Part shown: positions 7,605-13,655 of the stretch, piece by piece
How the letters are laid out: the number at the start of each line of letters is the position of its first letter
Numbering within the stretch: the stretch's first letter is position 1
Origin: Thiomonas sp.
GTDB taxonomy: Bacteria; Pseudomonadota; Gammaproteobacteria; Burkholderiales; Burkholderiaceae
Direction of reading: 5' to 3'
NCBI GenBank assembly: GCA_027443745.1
Contig: DAIAZB010000524.1
Coordinates: 1-13,655 of the forward strand
Length of the DNA stretch: 13,655 bases
The notes under the pieces: model-generated
Database searches by the model: none
The model's input: only the letters and a program-made list of their open reading frames with translations
What the model was told of the DNA's origin: nothing
Made by a program: the position numbers and the translations under genes

Positions 7605-9826
7605 GGCGCGGACTCCGCGGGCCCGGCATAGATGATGCCGCGTCCACCGGTGGCCAGGTACACGCGGCCGAACACACGCGGGTCGCCTGTGAGGTGAGTG
7701 ATGCGGCCATACTGGTGCGCGTCGTCGTTGATGCGCTGCCAGTGCCGTCCGTCGTCGAGCGAGCGGAACAGGCCTTGCTGCTGCCTCCGACCGTAGCGGC
7801 CAGCCACGAAAAGCACGGGCGAGCGCCGGCCCGGCGCGGGCTTGCCGAAGCCGAAGGCGTCGACGCCGGCGATCCCAGGCAGCACCTGTCGCACGCGGCC
7901 CGCATCGTCGCCGCGCATCAACGGCAGGTCGCGCGCGGCGAGATAAAGCACACCTGCCGCATCGGGCGCAGCCTGCAACTGCACGTGGTCGTGTCCCCGC
8001 GCGGCGGCACCGAGTTCGCCGGCCAGCGGTGCGAAGTTCGCGCCGCCGTCATGGCTCGCGTACAGCGCGCCGCTGCGCGGATCGAACGCATAGCAGCGGC
8101 GAGGATCGATGCGGTCACCCAGCACCTTCACGCCGCCCGGCAGACCCGCCACGGCCTGCCAGCGGCGTCCAAAGTCATGCGTGAGGTAGACGTGCTTCGC
8201 GTGGCGCGGCGCCCACAGCACGCCTTCGCCGTCGGCCGTCCACGCGATGCTGCCCGCGCCGTCGCCGTCCGGCGGTTCGCTGGCGAAGGCCCGCCAGTGC
8301 CGGCCGCCGTCGACCGACCAGGCCGCGCGCACCGCCGGCCCGAACGGTTCGCGCAGGTAGCCGCTGCGCACGATGCGCTCCGGCCGCAACCCCGCGTAGT
8401 CGATCGCCTCGCTGTTGGCGTAGCGCGGCGGCGCCTGGAACTGCAGGGGCGCCACATCGAGATCGTCATGGCGGTAGCCGTCCAGATCGCCTAGCGCGCT
8501 CAGCAGGTGCGCTCCCTGCGGCGGGCTGATCAGGCCCAGCGGCACGGTTTCCTCCAGCCCGCGGTCGGCAAACGTCCAGTGCACCTCGCCGCCCGCGTCG
8601 AGCTGCCCCATGTCATGCGTGGACCACACGCCGTAGCCGGTGACGAAGATCGCGTGGTCCGGATCGAACGGATCGATGGCCACGGTGGTCATCCAGTGCG
8701 GCGTGTGCTCGACCGTCCAGGGCGCACCACGCCGGTCGAACACCGAATGTGCGAATACCTCGGTCCAGTGCGCGCCGCGGTCGGTACTGCGGAACAGCAG
8801 GTCGTGCGGCGTGTAGCGATGGTGCGTGCTGGCGACCAGTACCCTCGGATCGGAGGGCGCCACCGCGACGTCGCCCCAGCCGAAGCCCAGGGGCTTGCCA
8901 TGGCCATGGATCGGCGTGATGTTCGTCCAACGGCCGCTGCCCGGTTGCCAGCGCCAGATCGCGCCGTCGTTCATCGTGTCCGGGCCGGGCTCGTCGCCAT
9001 AGCTCAGGTAGTAGTCGCCGTCGCTGGCGCGGTGCATGTGGCTGGGTCGCAGGCCCACGGGCTGGCCCGGCACGGCGCTCCAGCTGCGGCCACCGTCAGC
9101 TGAAACGAACAGGCTGGTCTGCCGGGTGGACACCCCGGCGTAGACCACCGGCGTCGGCTGGCCGCGCCGGCCGCTGGCCGGATCGAACGCCACGAACACG
9201 ATGCCGATGGGCTGGGTGCGCCAGGCGTTGCTGGCGCTGGCAGACGGCGCGGTGGCCGCGGCCGGGAAACTGGCTACTCGGGTCCAGTGCGCGCCACGGT
9301 CAGCGCTGCGCCACAGGCCGGCGTCGCGGGAACCTAGGAACAGCACGCGGCCGTCGTTCGGATCCACCGCTAGCCGCTCGCCGTTGCCGCGCCCGAGTTC
9401 GTTGCCGCCGAGTTTGAACGGCAAGTTGACGCGCTGGAAGCTGCGACCCTGGTCATGCGAGCGCAGGATCGCCGCATCGCCCGCCTGGGGCGTGGTGTAC
9501 ATGCCTGCGGCGAGGTACAGCCACTGCGGATCGGAGGGATCGACCGCGAGGCTGTCGATGCCGAACAGGTTCTCGTCCTTTGCGGTGATCCAGTCGGTCA
9601 GCGGCTGCCAGCGTTTGTGCGCCGGGTCCCAGCGGTAGGCGCCACCCACGTCGGTGCGGGCGTAATAGAGGCCACGCACCGATGGGTGGAAGAGCAGGCC
9701 CGAGACGTAGCCACCGCCACCGATGCGCACGCTACTGAAGCGATACGGAATGGCGGCGGGTTGACTGGCGTGGACATTCAGCGCGAACAATAAAGCACAG
9801 GCAATGATGCCGATGTTTCTGGACAT
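7601..9826 (-). CDS. GH74 xyloglucanase (endo-xyloglucan hydrolase)
   Basis: 741 residues from the ATG at 9826. GH74 enzymes cleave the beta-1,4-glucan backbone of xyloglucan with inversion. The signal peptide ends at about residue 20 (FALNVHA/SQ). The mature N-terminus carries the GH74 signature VRIGGGGYVSGLLFHP followed by YARTDVGGAYRW, with predicted catalytic D59. The second catalytic Asp is predicted to be D447 in SALGDLDGYRHDDL. The tandem seven-bladed propellers show as eight Asp-box motifs, for example RSADRGAHW (173), VSADGGRSW (241), RSTDRGAHW (346), SVDGGRHW (504) and RSLDDGRHW (688). The length equals a bare catalytic module, with no carbohydrate-binding module. An in-frame ATG 11 codons upstream would only lengthen the n-region; neither start has a good Shine-Dalgarno site, so the start is the weakest part of the call. 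The frame remains open far upstream into the receptor gene by chance. Stop overlaps the GH35 GTG. Confidence 0.95.
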   Translation of the reverse strand: MSRNIGIIACALLFALNVHASQPAAIPYRFSSVRIGGGGYVSGLLFHPSVRGLYYARTDVGGAYRWDPAHKRWQPLTDWITAKDENLFGIDSLAVDPSDPQWLYLAAGMYTTPQAGDAAILRSHDQGRSFQRVNLPFKLGGNELGRGNGERLAVDPNDGRVLFLGSRDAGLWRSADRGAHWTRVASFPAAATAPSASASNAWRTQPIGIVFVAFDPASGRRGQPTPVVYAGVSTRQTSLFVSADGGRSWSAVPGQPVGLRPSHMHRASDGDYYLSYGDEPGPDTMNDGAIWRWQPGSGRWTNITPIHGHGKPLGFGWGDVAVAPSDPRVLVASTHHRYTPHDLLFRSTDRGAHWTEVFAHSVFDRRGAPWTVEHTPHWMTTVAIDPFDPDHAIFVTGYGVWSTHDMGQLDAGGEVHWTFADRGLEETVPLGLISPPQGAHLLSALGDLDGYRHDDLDVAPLQFQAPPRYANSEAIDYAGLRPERIVRSGYLREPFGPAVRAAWSVDGGRHWRAFASEPPDGDGAGSIAWTADGEGVLWAPRHAKHVYLTHDFGRRWQAVAGLPGGVKVLGDRIDPRRCYAFDPRSGALYASHDGGANFAPLAGELGAAARGHDHVQLQAAPDAAGVLYLAARDLPLMRGDDAGRVRQVLPGIAGVDAFGFGKPAPGRRSPVLFVAGRYGRRQQQGLFRSLDDGRHWQRINDDAHQYGRITHLTGDPRVFGRVYLATGGRGIIYAGPAESAP

Positions 9827-9911
9827 GTCGAGGGCGCTCTTTCGCAAGCCTGTCGCCATCCCGGACTGGGCATCGAACGTGCCGGAATGCTTTGAGCCTT
9901 TTCCGGTGTCC

Positions 9912-9941
9912 GGCAAGGCACCCGACGCCGGATGCCTTGCC
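9912..9941 (-). other. Strong stem-loop between receptor and enzyme genes
   Basis: In minus-strand RNA the arms GGCAAGGCAUCCG and CGGGUGCCUUGCC pair as 13 consecutive base pairs (one U-G wobble) around a GCGU tetraloop. It starts 41 bases after the receptor stop and ends 85 bases before the GH74 ATG. No U-tract follows, so it is not a standard intrinsic terminator. It fits an mRNA 3'-end stabiliser or a partial attenuator that lets the receptor be made at a different level from the enzymes; that role is inference. Apart from it, the 155-base gap (9827-9981) shows no gene and no clear promoter. Confidence 0.6.
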
Positions 9942-9981
9942 CGTTGCCACAAACCCCTTCGAGTACCCGGGAAACGCACGG

Positions 9982-12981
9982 TCAGAACGTCATGCGCAGT
10001 GTGAGCGCATAACGGGTGTCGTTCACGTACCAGGAGGTGATGTGCTTGCCGGATGCGTTCTGATCCATGATCGTGCGCTGTACGGCGTTGTTGAGGTTGT
10101 TCATCTCCAGGCCGAGCTTCACGTGCTGGTTGAACGCGTAGAAGATCGAACCGTCCAACTGGCCGTAGGCATCGGCGAACACCGGCAGCTTCCACGGAAT
10201 GTTGTTGTCGGTACCGTTGTAGCCATTCGGACCGATCGACAGCAGGTACTGGCTGCGCCAGTTGTAGGCCAAGCGCATCTGCCAGGAGCCGTGCTCGTAG
10301 AAGCCGGCGACGTTGAAGGAATCCCTCGACAGTCCGTCTGCCGGGAGGGTGCCGTAGGTGGAGCCATCCGTGTCGATCGGCACCGCGGTGGTGTCGTTCG
10401 GCACACGGGTCCTGCTCCGGATGTAGGTGTAGTTCGCCGACATGCCGAAGCCCTTGACCGGCAGGAAGTCGAAGAACTGGTTCCAACCGATTTCGGCGCC
10501 GTCGATGTTTGCATTGCCCACATTCACCGGACGGGTGATCAGGTACTGATAGTTGTTGCCGTCGACACCCGGATACGAGACGAACCGCGACTCGTTGCGG
10601 AAATAGTCGCTGATCCCCTTGTGGAACAGGTTGATCCAGGCCATGCCGCCGCGGTCCTGGTCGAAATACCACTCCAGCGACAGATCAAATTGGTTGGCCT
10701 TCATCGGCGTGAGGTAGGGATTGCTGTTGGAGGTTCCCGTGAGGGTCAGCTTGTCGATCGGCAGGGTGGTGGTGCCGGGCGGCGGCGTATAGCCCGACAG
10801 CACGGCGGCATTGAGGATCTGGTAGGCCTGCATCTGGCTGAAGTCCGGCCGCGCGATCGCCTTGGAAAAGGCGAAGCGCGTGATCCAGTTCGGGGCGAAC
10901 TCCCACTTCACGTTGAAGCTGGGCAGGATGTCGGTGTACTCGTTGCGGGCGCTGATGGGAGCGGACTGCCCCGCCCCCAGATACGGAGCCAGCGCCTGGT
11001 TGGGATACACCAGGAATCCATCCGCGGAGTTCCGGGTCCTCACCGCGCGCACGCCGATGTTGCCGCTCAGGTTGGCGTCGTCCACCCCGAAATCGAGCAT
11101 GGCGTACGCCGCATAGGTCTTTTCGTGCTGGACATTGGTGTGCGCGGCATCGAGCAGCGTGGGCTGGTACGGAACGTTGTAGCCGCCGCCGATGTAGTAC
11201 GGAATGGCAGCGTTGTGGATGGCCGCATAGCTGCCCGGATAGCCGAGCGCGGTCGACAGCACCGGCGCATAGAATGCGCCCGGTATGCCGGCGCCGCCCT
11301 TGTAGAAATTGTTGAACGTATCCAGGTGTACCAGGCTGGTATTGACCGTGCTGCTCAAGTCCAGGCCGGGCATGGCGCCACCGGGGATCGCCCAGTACTG
11401 CATCCAGGTCTGGAATACGGGCATCCAGTTGTAGCCAGTGTCGATGTTGTTGGCATAGCGATTGGTCAGGCGCACGCCTGCCTTGACTCCCTGCACGAAT
11501 CCGTCGACGAAGCTGTGGTCGATGTCGGCGCGCCAGGCCAGTTCCTTCGCGTAGTTCTGATCCTGGTGGTCCATGGTGAACCCCCAGTAGTAATTGGCGG
11601 GGTTCGCGGTGAAGCTGGTATCGACGCCAATGCGCGGCGGGTTGGTGCCGTTCAGGGCGACGTCGATATAGGGCACGTTGGTGCCCAGTGCCACTGTGGA
11701 ATCCAGGCTGTTGGTGGTGGCCTTGACGAGCTGCAATGAACTCGTGAGGTCGGTGCTCGTGCCCAGTCGCCACCGCATTCCGGTAGAGAAGTCCGTGGTT
11801 TTGGAGCGACTGTCGGATGCGCGGATATCGGTACCCATCGGCACGCCGCCGGGCTGCGTGAGGCGACCGGACTGGAACACACCGCCATTGATCTGGCTCG
11901 GCTGGCTGGCGTCCACCACCACCTGGGTCGGATCATTGCTGACGAAGATCGCATCCTCGTCCCAGACCTCGTGGTACTTGCTCTGGAACGCGGTGGCATA
12001 GAGGTCGAGGTCGTTGCTGGGGCGCCACTGGAAGGCCAGATAGTAGCCGTCGCGCTTACGGTTGTACTGCAACGTGCGCCAGTCGGCACCGCGCGGCACC
12101 CAGATGCCTGCCGCGTTCTTGAAGAACGGACGCACGAACAGGCCATCGGTGCGCGTCGTCAGGCGGGAATCGGCAACGTCGACGAGGATGCCCATTTCGC
12201 CGAGGCTTGTGTTCCAGCGATTGCTGTAGAGCACGGAGGCGGACGGCTTGTACTTCTTACTGAAGTCGCCGTAGTTCTCGCTGGCCGAAGCAGCGATCTT
12301 CTGACCGTGGAAGTCGAAGGGCATGAAGGTGCGCAGGTTCACCGTGCCGCCCAGGCCACCCTCGATCATGTCGGCCGTCTGGTTCTTGTAGACGTCGACG
12401 CCGGACATCAATTCCGACGGCACGTCCTGGAAGCTGAGGGCGTGCCCACCGTTCGCGGAGAAAATGTCCCGGCCGTTCAATTCGGAACGCACCTGCGTGA
12501 GTCCGCGCACCTGCACGCCACTGCCTTCCGCGGAGAAGTGTTCCGGGTCGCCCTGCGAGAGGAAGTGGTCGATGGTGACGCCAGGAATGCGCGACAGGGT
12601 TTCCGTGACGCTGCGATCCGGCAGCGCGCCGATATCGGTGGCAGACAGCGAGTCGACGATGGTATCGGCATCGCGCTTGATGTCCTGCGCCTTCTCGACC
12701 GATGCACGAATGCCGGTCACCACGACGGCCGAGAGATCCTTGGCCTGCTTGCCACTGCTCTTCGCAGCCAGCTTTTTCGGAGATTTCGTGTCGGCGGCGG
12801 ATGCCGCCGGCGTGGCCTGGTCCTGCGCCTGTCCTCGGGCAGCTTCGGCAGCCGGCTGCGCATGCAGCTCCAGCGATCCGCAGCACAGCAGCGCCAAGGC
12901 AATCGCTCCCGACAAACGCGCCATCGGCAACCTGTTCATCGAACGGCGACGCTCTGCATCAAACGTGAACTTATCCGGCAT
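9982..12981 (-). CDS. TonB-dependent outer-membrane receptor, likely for xyloglucan oligosaccharides
   Basis: 999 residues. It should import xyloglucan oligosaccharides through the outer membrane using TonB energy. The signal peptide has a long basic n-region, then GAIALALLCCGSLELHA (about 25-41). A 40-residue Ala/Lys/Gln-rich linker follows, then a TonB box (DLSAVVVTGI, 82-91). The plug domain (about 95-220) has DTIVDSLSATDIGALPDRSV, ETLSRIPGVTID and GLGGTVNLRT. The rest is the 22-strand barrel with many aromatic strands, and it ends in the expected terminal aromatic strand (YALTLRMTF). This is the Xanthomonas/Caulobacter receptor subfamily; no SusD-like partner is present. Start 12981 is chosen for the strong Shine-Dalgarno site seven bases upstream; an internal ATG at 12939 gives a more usual signal peptide but has no such site. 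It is first in the operon, ahead of GH74. Family sure; substrate inferred from neighbours. Confidence 0.96.
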   Translation of the reverse strand: MPDKFTFDAERRRSMNRLPMARLSGAIALALLCCGSLELHAQPAAEAARGQAQDQATPAASAADTKSPKKLAAKSSGKQAKDLSAVVVTGIRASVEKAQDIKRDADTIVDSLSATDIGALPDRSVTETLSRIPGVTIDHFLSQGDPEHFSAEGSGVQVRGLTQVRSELNGRDIFSANGGHALSFQDVPSELMSGVDVYKNQTADMIEGGLGGTVNLRTFMPFDFHGQKIAASASENYGDFSKKYKPSASVLYSNRWNTSLGEMGILVDVADSRLTTRTDGLFVRPFFKNAAGIWVPRGADWRTLQYNRKRDGYYLAFQWRPSNDLDLYATAFQSKYHEVWDEDAIFVSNDPTQVVVDASQPSQINGGVFQSGRLTQPGGVPMGTDIRASDSRSKTTDFSTGMRWRLGTSTDLTSSLQLVKATTNSLDSTVALGTNVPYIDVALNGTNPPRIGVDTSFTANPANYYWGFTMDHQDQNYAKELAWRADIDHSFVDGFVQGVKAGVRLTNRYANNIDTGYNWMPVFQTWMQYWAIPGGAMPGLDLSSTVNTSLVHLDTFNNFYKGGAGIPGAFYAPVLSTALGYPGSYAAIHNAAIPYYIGGGYNVPYQPTLLDAAHTNVQHEKTYAAYAMLDFGVDDANLSGNIGVRAVRTRNSADGFLVYPNQALAPYLGAGQSAPISARNEYTDILPSFNVKWEFAPNWITRFAFSKAIARPDFSQMQAYQILNAAVLSGYTPPPGTTTLPIDKLTLTGTSNSNPYLTPMKANQFDLSLEWYFDQDRGGMAWINLFHKGISDYFRNESRFVSYPGVDGNNYQYLITRPVNVGNANIDGAEIGWNQFFDFLPVKGFGMSANYTYIRSRTRVPNDTTAVPIDTDGSTYGTLPADGLSRDSFNVAGFYEHGSWQMRLAYNWRSQYLLSIGPNGYNGTDNNIPWKLPVFADAYGQLDGSIFYAFNQHVKLGLEMNNLNNAVQRTIMDQNASGKHITSWYVNDTRYALTLRMTF

Positions 12982-12987
12982 GATGAG

Positions 12988-12995
12988 CCCTCCCC
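12988..12995 (-). promoter_or_regulatory. Ribosome binding site of the TonB-dependent receptor
   Basis: GGGGAGGG on the minus strand, with its GGAGG core seven bases before the ATG at 12981. It is the strongest Shine-Dalgarno match in the window and favours this start over the internal ATG at 12939. Confidence 0.75.
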
Positions 12996-13008
12996 AAGAA
13001 TTGACATG

Positions 13009-13034
13009 GCCGACCTGTTCGAATGTCCGTCGGC
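13009..13034 (-). promoter_or_regulatory. Possible leader hairpin of the operon mRNA
   Basis: GCCGAC and GTCGGC form a perfect 6-bp stem with a 14-base loop, ending 13 bases before the receptor's Shine-Dalgarno site. A competing GACAT/ATGTC pairing (about 13026-13003) would open it. It may affect translation or decay, but in GC-rich DNA such stems also arise by chance. Confidence 0.25.
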
Positions 13035-13089
13035 TCTACCCCGTTACCCTTGCCCAGCATTCCCGAGTCCCTCCACCCGGTGACGCTGG

Positions 13090-13140
13090 CGTGTATTGAT
13101 GCTGTCGCGACGTACTAAAGTCGTACAATTGCGAAATCGA
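13090..13140 (-). promoter_or_regulatory. AT-richer patch, probable promoter/operator region
   Basis: This 50-base stretch is clearly richer in A and T than anything nearby and sits about 110-160 bases before the receptor ATG. It holds a -35-like TTGTAC (minus strand, 13128-13123) with only a poor -10 (CAGCAT, 18 bases on). It also holds two CGTAC direct repeats at 13111-13115 and 13122-13126, one helical turn apart, and a GTCGCGAC palindrome at 13104-13111. That arrangement would suit an activator-dependent promoter, but no known operator of this pathway was recognised. Confidence 0.3.
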
Positions 13141-13222
13141 AAGCCGCGACTAACGTTTCTCCGTGTGCACCCGCAGCATGCATGTTGCCAAGGCTGCTTC
13201 GCCGGAAATACGCGGAGACCGG

Positions 13223-13304
13223 CGCTGCCGCAGCTGCAGCTGCAGCGGTGGCGTACGCAAGCTCCGTCGCCTCGCATGCTCGTGGCAGCACCCGCTGCCG
13301 CAGC
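13223..13304. repeat. 12-bp direct repeat pair with CAG/CTG palindrome
   Basis: CGCTGCCGCAGC occurs at 13223-13234 and again at 13293-13304, 70 bases apart start to start. The first copy runs into the perfect 14-bp palindrome GCAGCTGCAGCTGC (13230-13243). Low-complexity GC-rich drift is the simplest explanation. Confidence 0.4.
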
Positions 13305-13466
13305 GCTCCGCGGCCGTCACCGCGGGAACATGCCGCGGGTCCGGGACGGCTGGAACCCTTTCGCGCGGAGGGTCGACGGCATCGACGAACGTGCAGCCGG
13401 CGACGCGATGGGTTCCTGCATCATGCGCAACGCCGCGTCCACACCGGCATCTGGCAGCACGTCGCG

Positions 13467-13494
13467 CGTACCTCCACGACGCGGCGGAGGCACG
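13467..13494 (-). other. Weak hairpin downstream of dnaE2
   Basis: In minus-strand RNA CGUGCCUCC pairs with GGAGGUACG (9 bp, one G-U) around a 10-base loop, beginning 28 bases after the dnaE2 stop. No U-tract follows, so intrinsic termination is doubtful. It might protect the 3' end of the dnaE2 mRNA or aid termination with Rho. Confidence 0.3.
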
Positions 13495-13521
13495 GTCGCA
13501 ACGGTCCGGTTGCACTCCTCG

Positions 13522-13655
13522 TCATCGGAAGTCCCGGCTTCGCACATCCAGGCTGCTCAGCAGTGGCGTCAGGTCGTGCAGGTGCCGGGCGATCAGGTGG
13601 CGCACGCCGCTCTCGGCCTCCAGCCTGCCTTCCACCATCAGCAGGCGCGATTCCA
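13522..13655 (-). CDS. dnaE2: Error-prone DNA polymerase DnaE2, C-terminal end (runs off the right edge)
   Basis: Only the last 44 codons are present, ending at TGA 13524-13522. The readable protein ([16 protein letters not shown], then [20 protein letters not shown], then VRSRDFR) resembles the end of the C-terminal OB-fold of DnaE2. There a beta-strand pattern of the type 'vxGrlqxexxvxhlia' is followed by 'lxDLtpLL' and a final SRDF-R/H. DnaE2 is the alternative polymerase III alpha subunit of the SOS mutagenesis cassette with ImuA and ImuB, which would lie further right. It is unrelated to sugar use and marks the border of the xyloglucan locus. Recognition rests on a short tail, so it is less secure than the other genes. 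Confidence 0.78.
   Translation of the reverse strand, partial: ESRLLMVEGRLEAESGVRHLIARHLHDLTPLLSSLDVRSRDFR

Larger units (their letters stand above)
12982..13521. other. 540-base intergenic region between the dnaE2 end and the receptor
   Basis: I see no convincing gene on either strand. The open frames here have no known motif and no ribosome site, and they read as low-complexity Arg/Ala/Pro sequence. The region holds the operon leader and probable promoter (listed separately), a 12-bp direct repeat, CAG/CTG-rich palindromes and, just after the dnaE2 stop, a weak hairpin. It is where the operon promoter must lie unless the operon is read through from dnaE2. Confidence 0.6.

Noticed and set aside
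9797..9826. Lipobox-like IIAC in the GH74 signal peptide
   Set aside because: The cysteine is residue 10, leaving too short a hydrophobic core before it. Signal peptidase I cleavage after VHA is the better reading.
9827..10672. Extension of the GH74 frame upstream into the receptor gene
   Set aside because: The extra residues are out-of-frame receptor sequence. The GH74 signal peptide begins at 9826, or at most 11 codons earlier.
9892..11739. A 615-codon plus-strand frame opposite the TonB-dependent receptor
   Set aside because: Antisense shadow of the receptor; no domain, no ribosome site and no signal peptide.
13173..13188. Imperfect 16-bp palindrome (GCAGCATG/CATGTTGC) as a possible operator
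   Set aside because: One mismatched pair, no match to a known LacI- or GntR-type operator, and about 35 bases upstream of the likelier promoter patch. Not enough to call.
13467..13494. Intrinsic terminator of dnaE2
   Set aside because: A 9-bp stem is present but no U-tract follows, so it is listed only as a weak hairpin.
13317..13547. A 76-codon minus-strand frame that begins inside dnaE2 and continues downstream
   Set aside because: No ribosome site, no recognisable motif, and Arg/Pro-rich chance composition.
13330..13655. A plus-strand frame running off the right edge, antisense to the dnaE2 tail
   Set aside because: It has the Arg/Ser/Gln-rich look of a shadow, while the minus-strand reading gives a recognisable DnaE2 end.

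Overview
The window is high-GC gammaproteobacterial DNA, most likely Xanthomonadales and possibly Rhodanobacteraceae (Dyella/Rhodanobacter/Luteibacter-like). That placement is inference: it rests on the base composition, on an outer-membrane receptor of the Xanthomonas/Caulobacter type without a SusD partner, and on gene content resembling the xyloglucan loci known from Xanthomonas and Cellvibrio. Every gene supported here lies on the minus strand, so transcription runs from the right edge to the left edge.

Layout in transcription order. (1) 13655-13522: the last 44 codons of an unrelated gene, recognised as the C-terminus of the error-prone DNA polymerase DnaE2. (2) 13521-12982: a 540-base gap with no convincing gene. 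It holds an AT-richer patch that is the best place for the operon promoter, a possible leader hairpin and a strong Shine-Dalgarno site. (3) 12981-9982: a TonB-dependent receptor. (4) 9981-9827: a 155-base gap dominated by a 13-bp stem/tetraloop hairpin without a U-tract. (5) 9826-581: four secreted glycoside hydrolases packed head to tail, GH74 xyloglucanase, GH35 beta-galactosidase, GH3 beta-glucosidase (with PA14) and GH31 alpha-xylosidase (with PA14). Their junctions are a GTGA overlap, an 11-base gap and an ATGA overlap. (6) 543 to beyond position 1: the N-terminal 181 residues of a secreted SGNH/GDSL hydrolase, probably a de-O-acetylase, cut by the window edge.

Together the genes form a nearly complete xyloglucan utilisation operon. 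GH74 cuts the beta-1,4-glucan backbone into branched oligosaccharides, the receptor imports them across the outer membrane, GH35 removes terminal galactose, and GH31 and GH3 alternately remove alpha-1,6-xylose and beta-1,4-glucose from the non-reducing end. The SGNH hydrolase could remove the O-acetyl groups carried by plant xyloglucan. No alpha-fucosidase, arabinofuranosidase, inner-membrane transporter or regulator is seen inside the window.

I found no mobile elements, CRISPR arrays, tRNAs or rRNAs. The individual families are known. The less ordinary points are the terminal SGNH enzyme, PA14 modules in both exo-acting enzymes, and the hairpin that splits receptor from enzymes.
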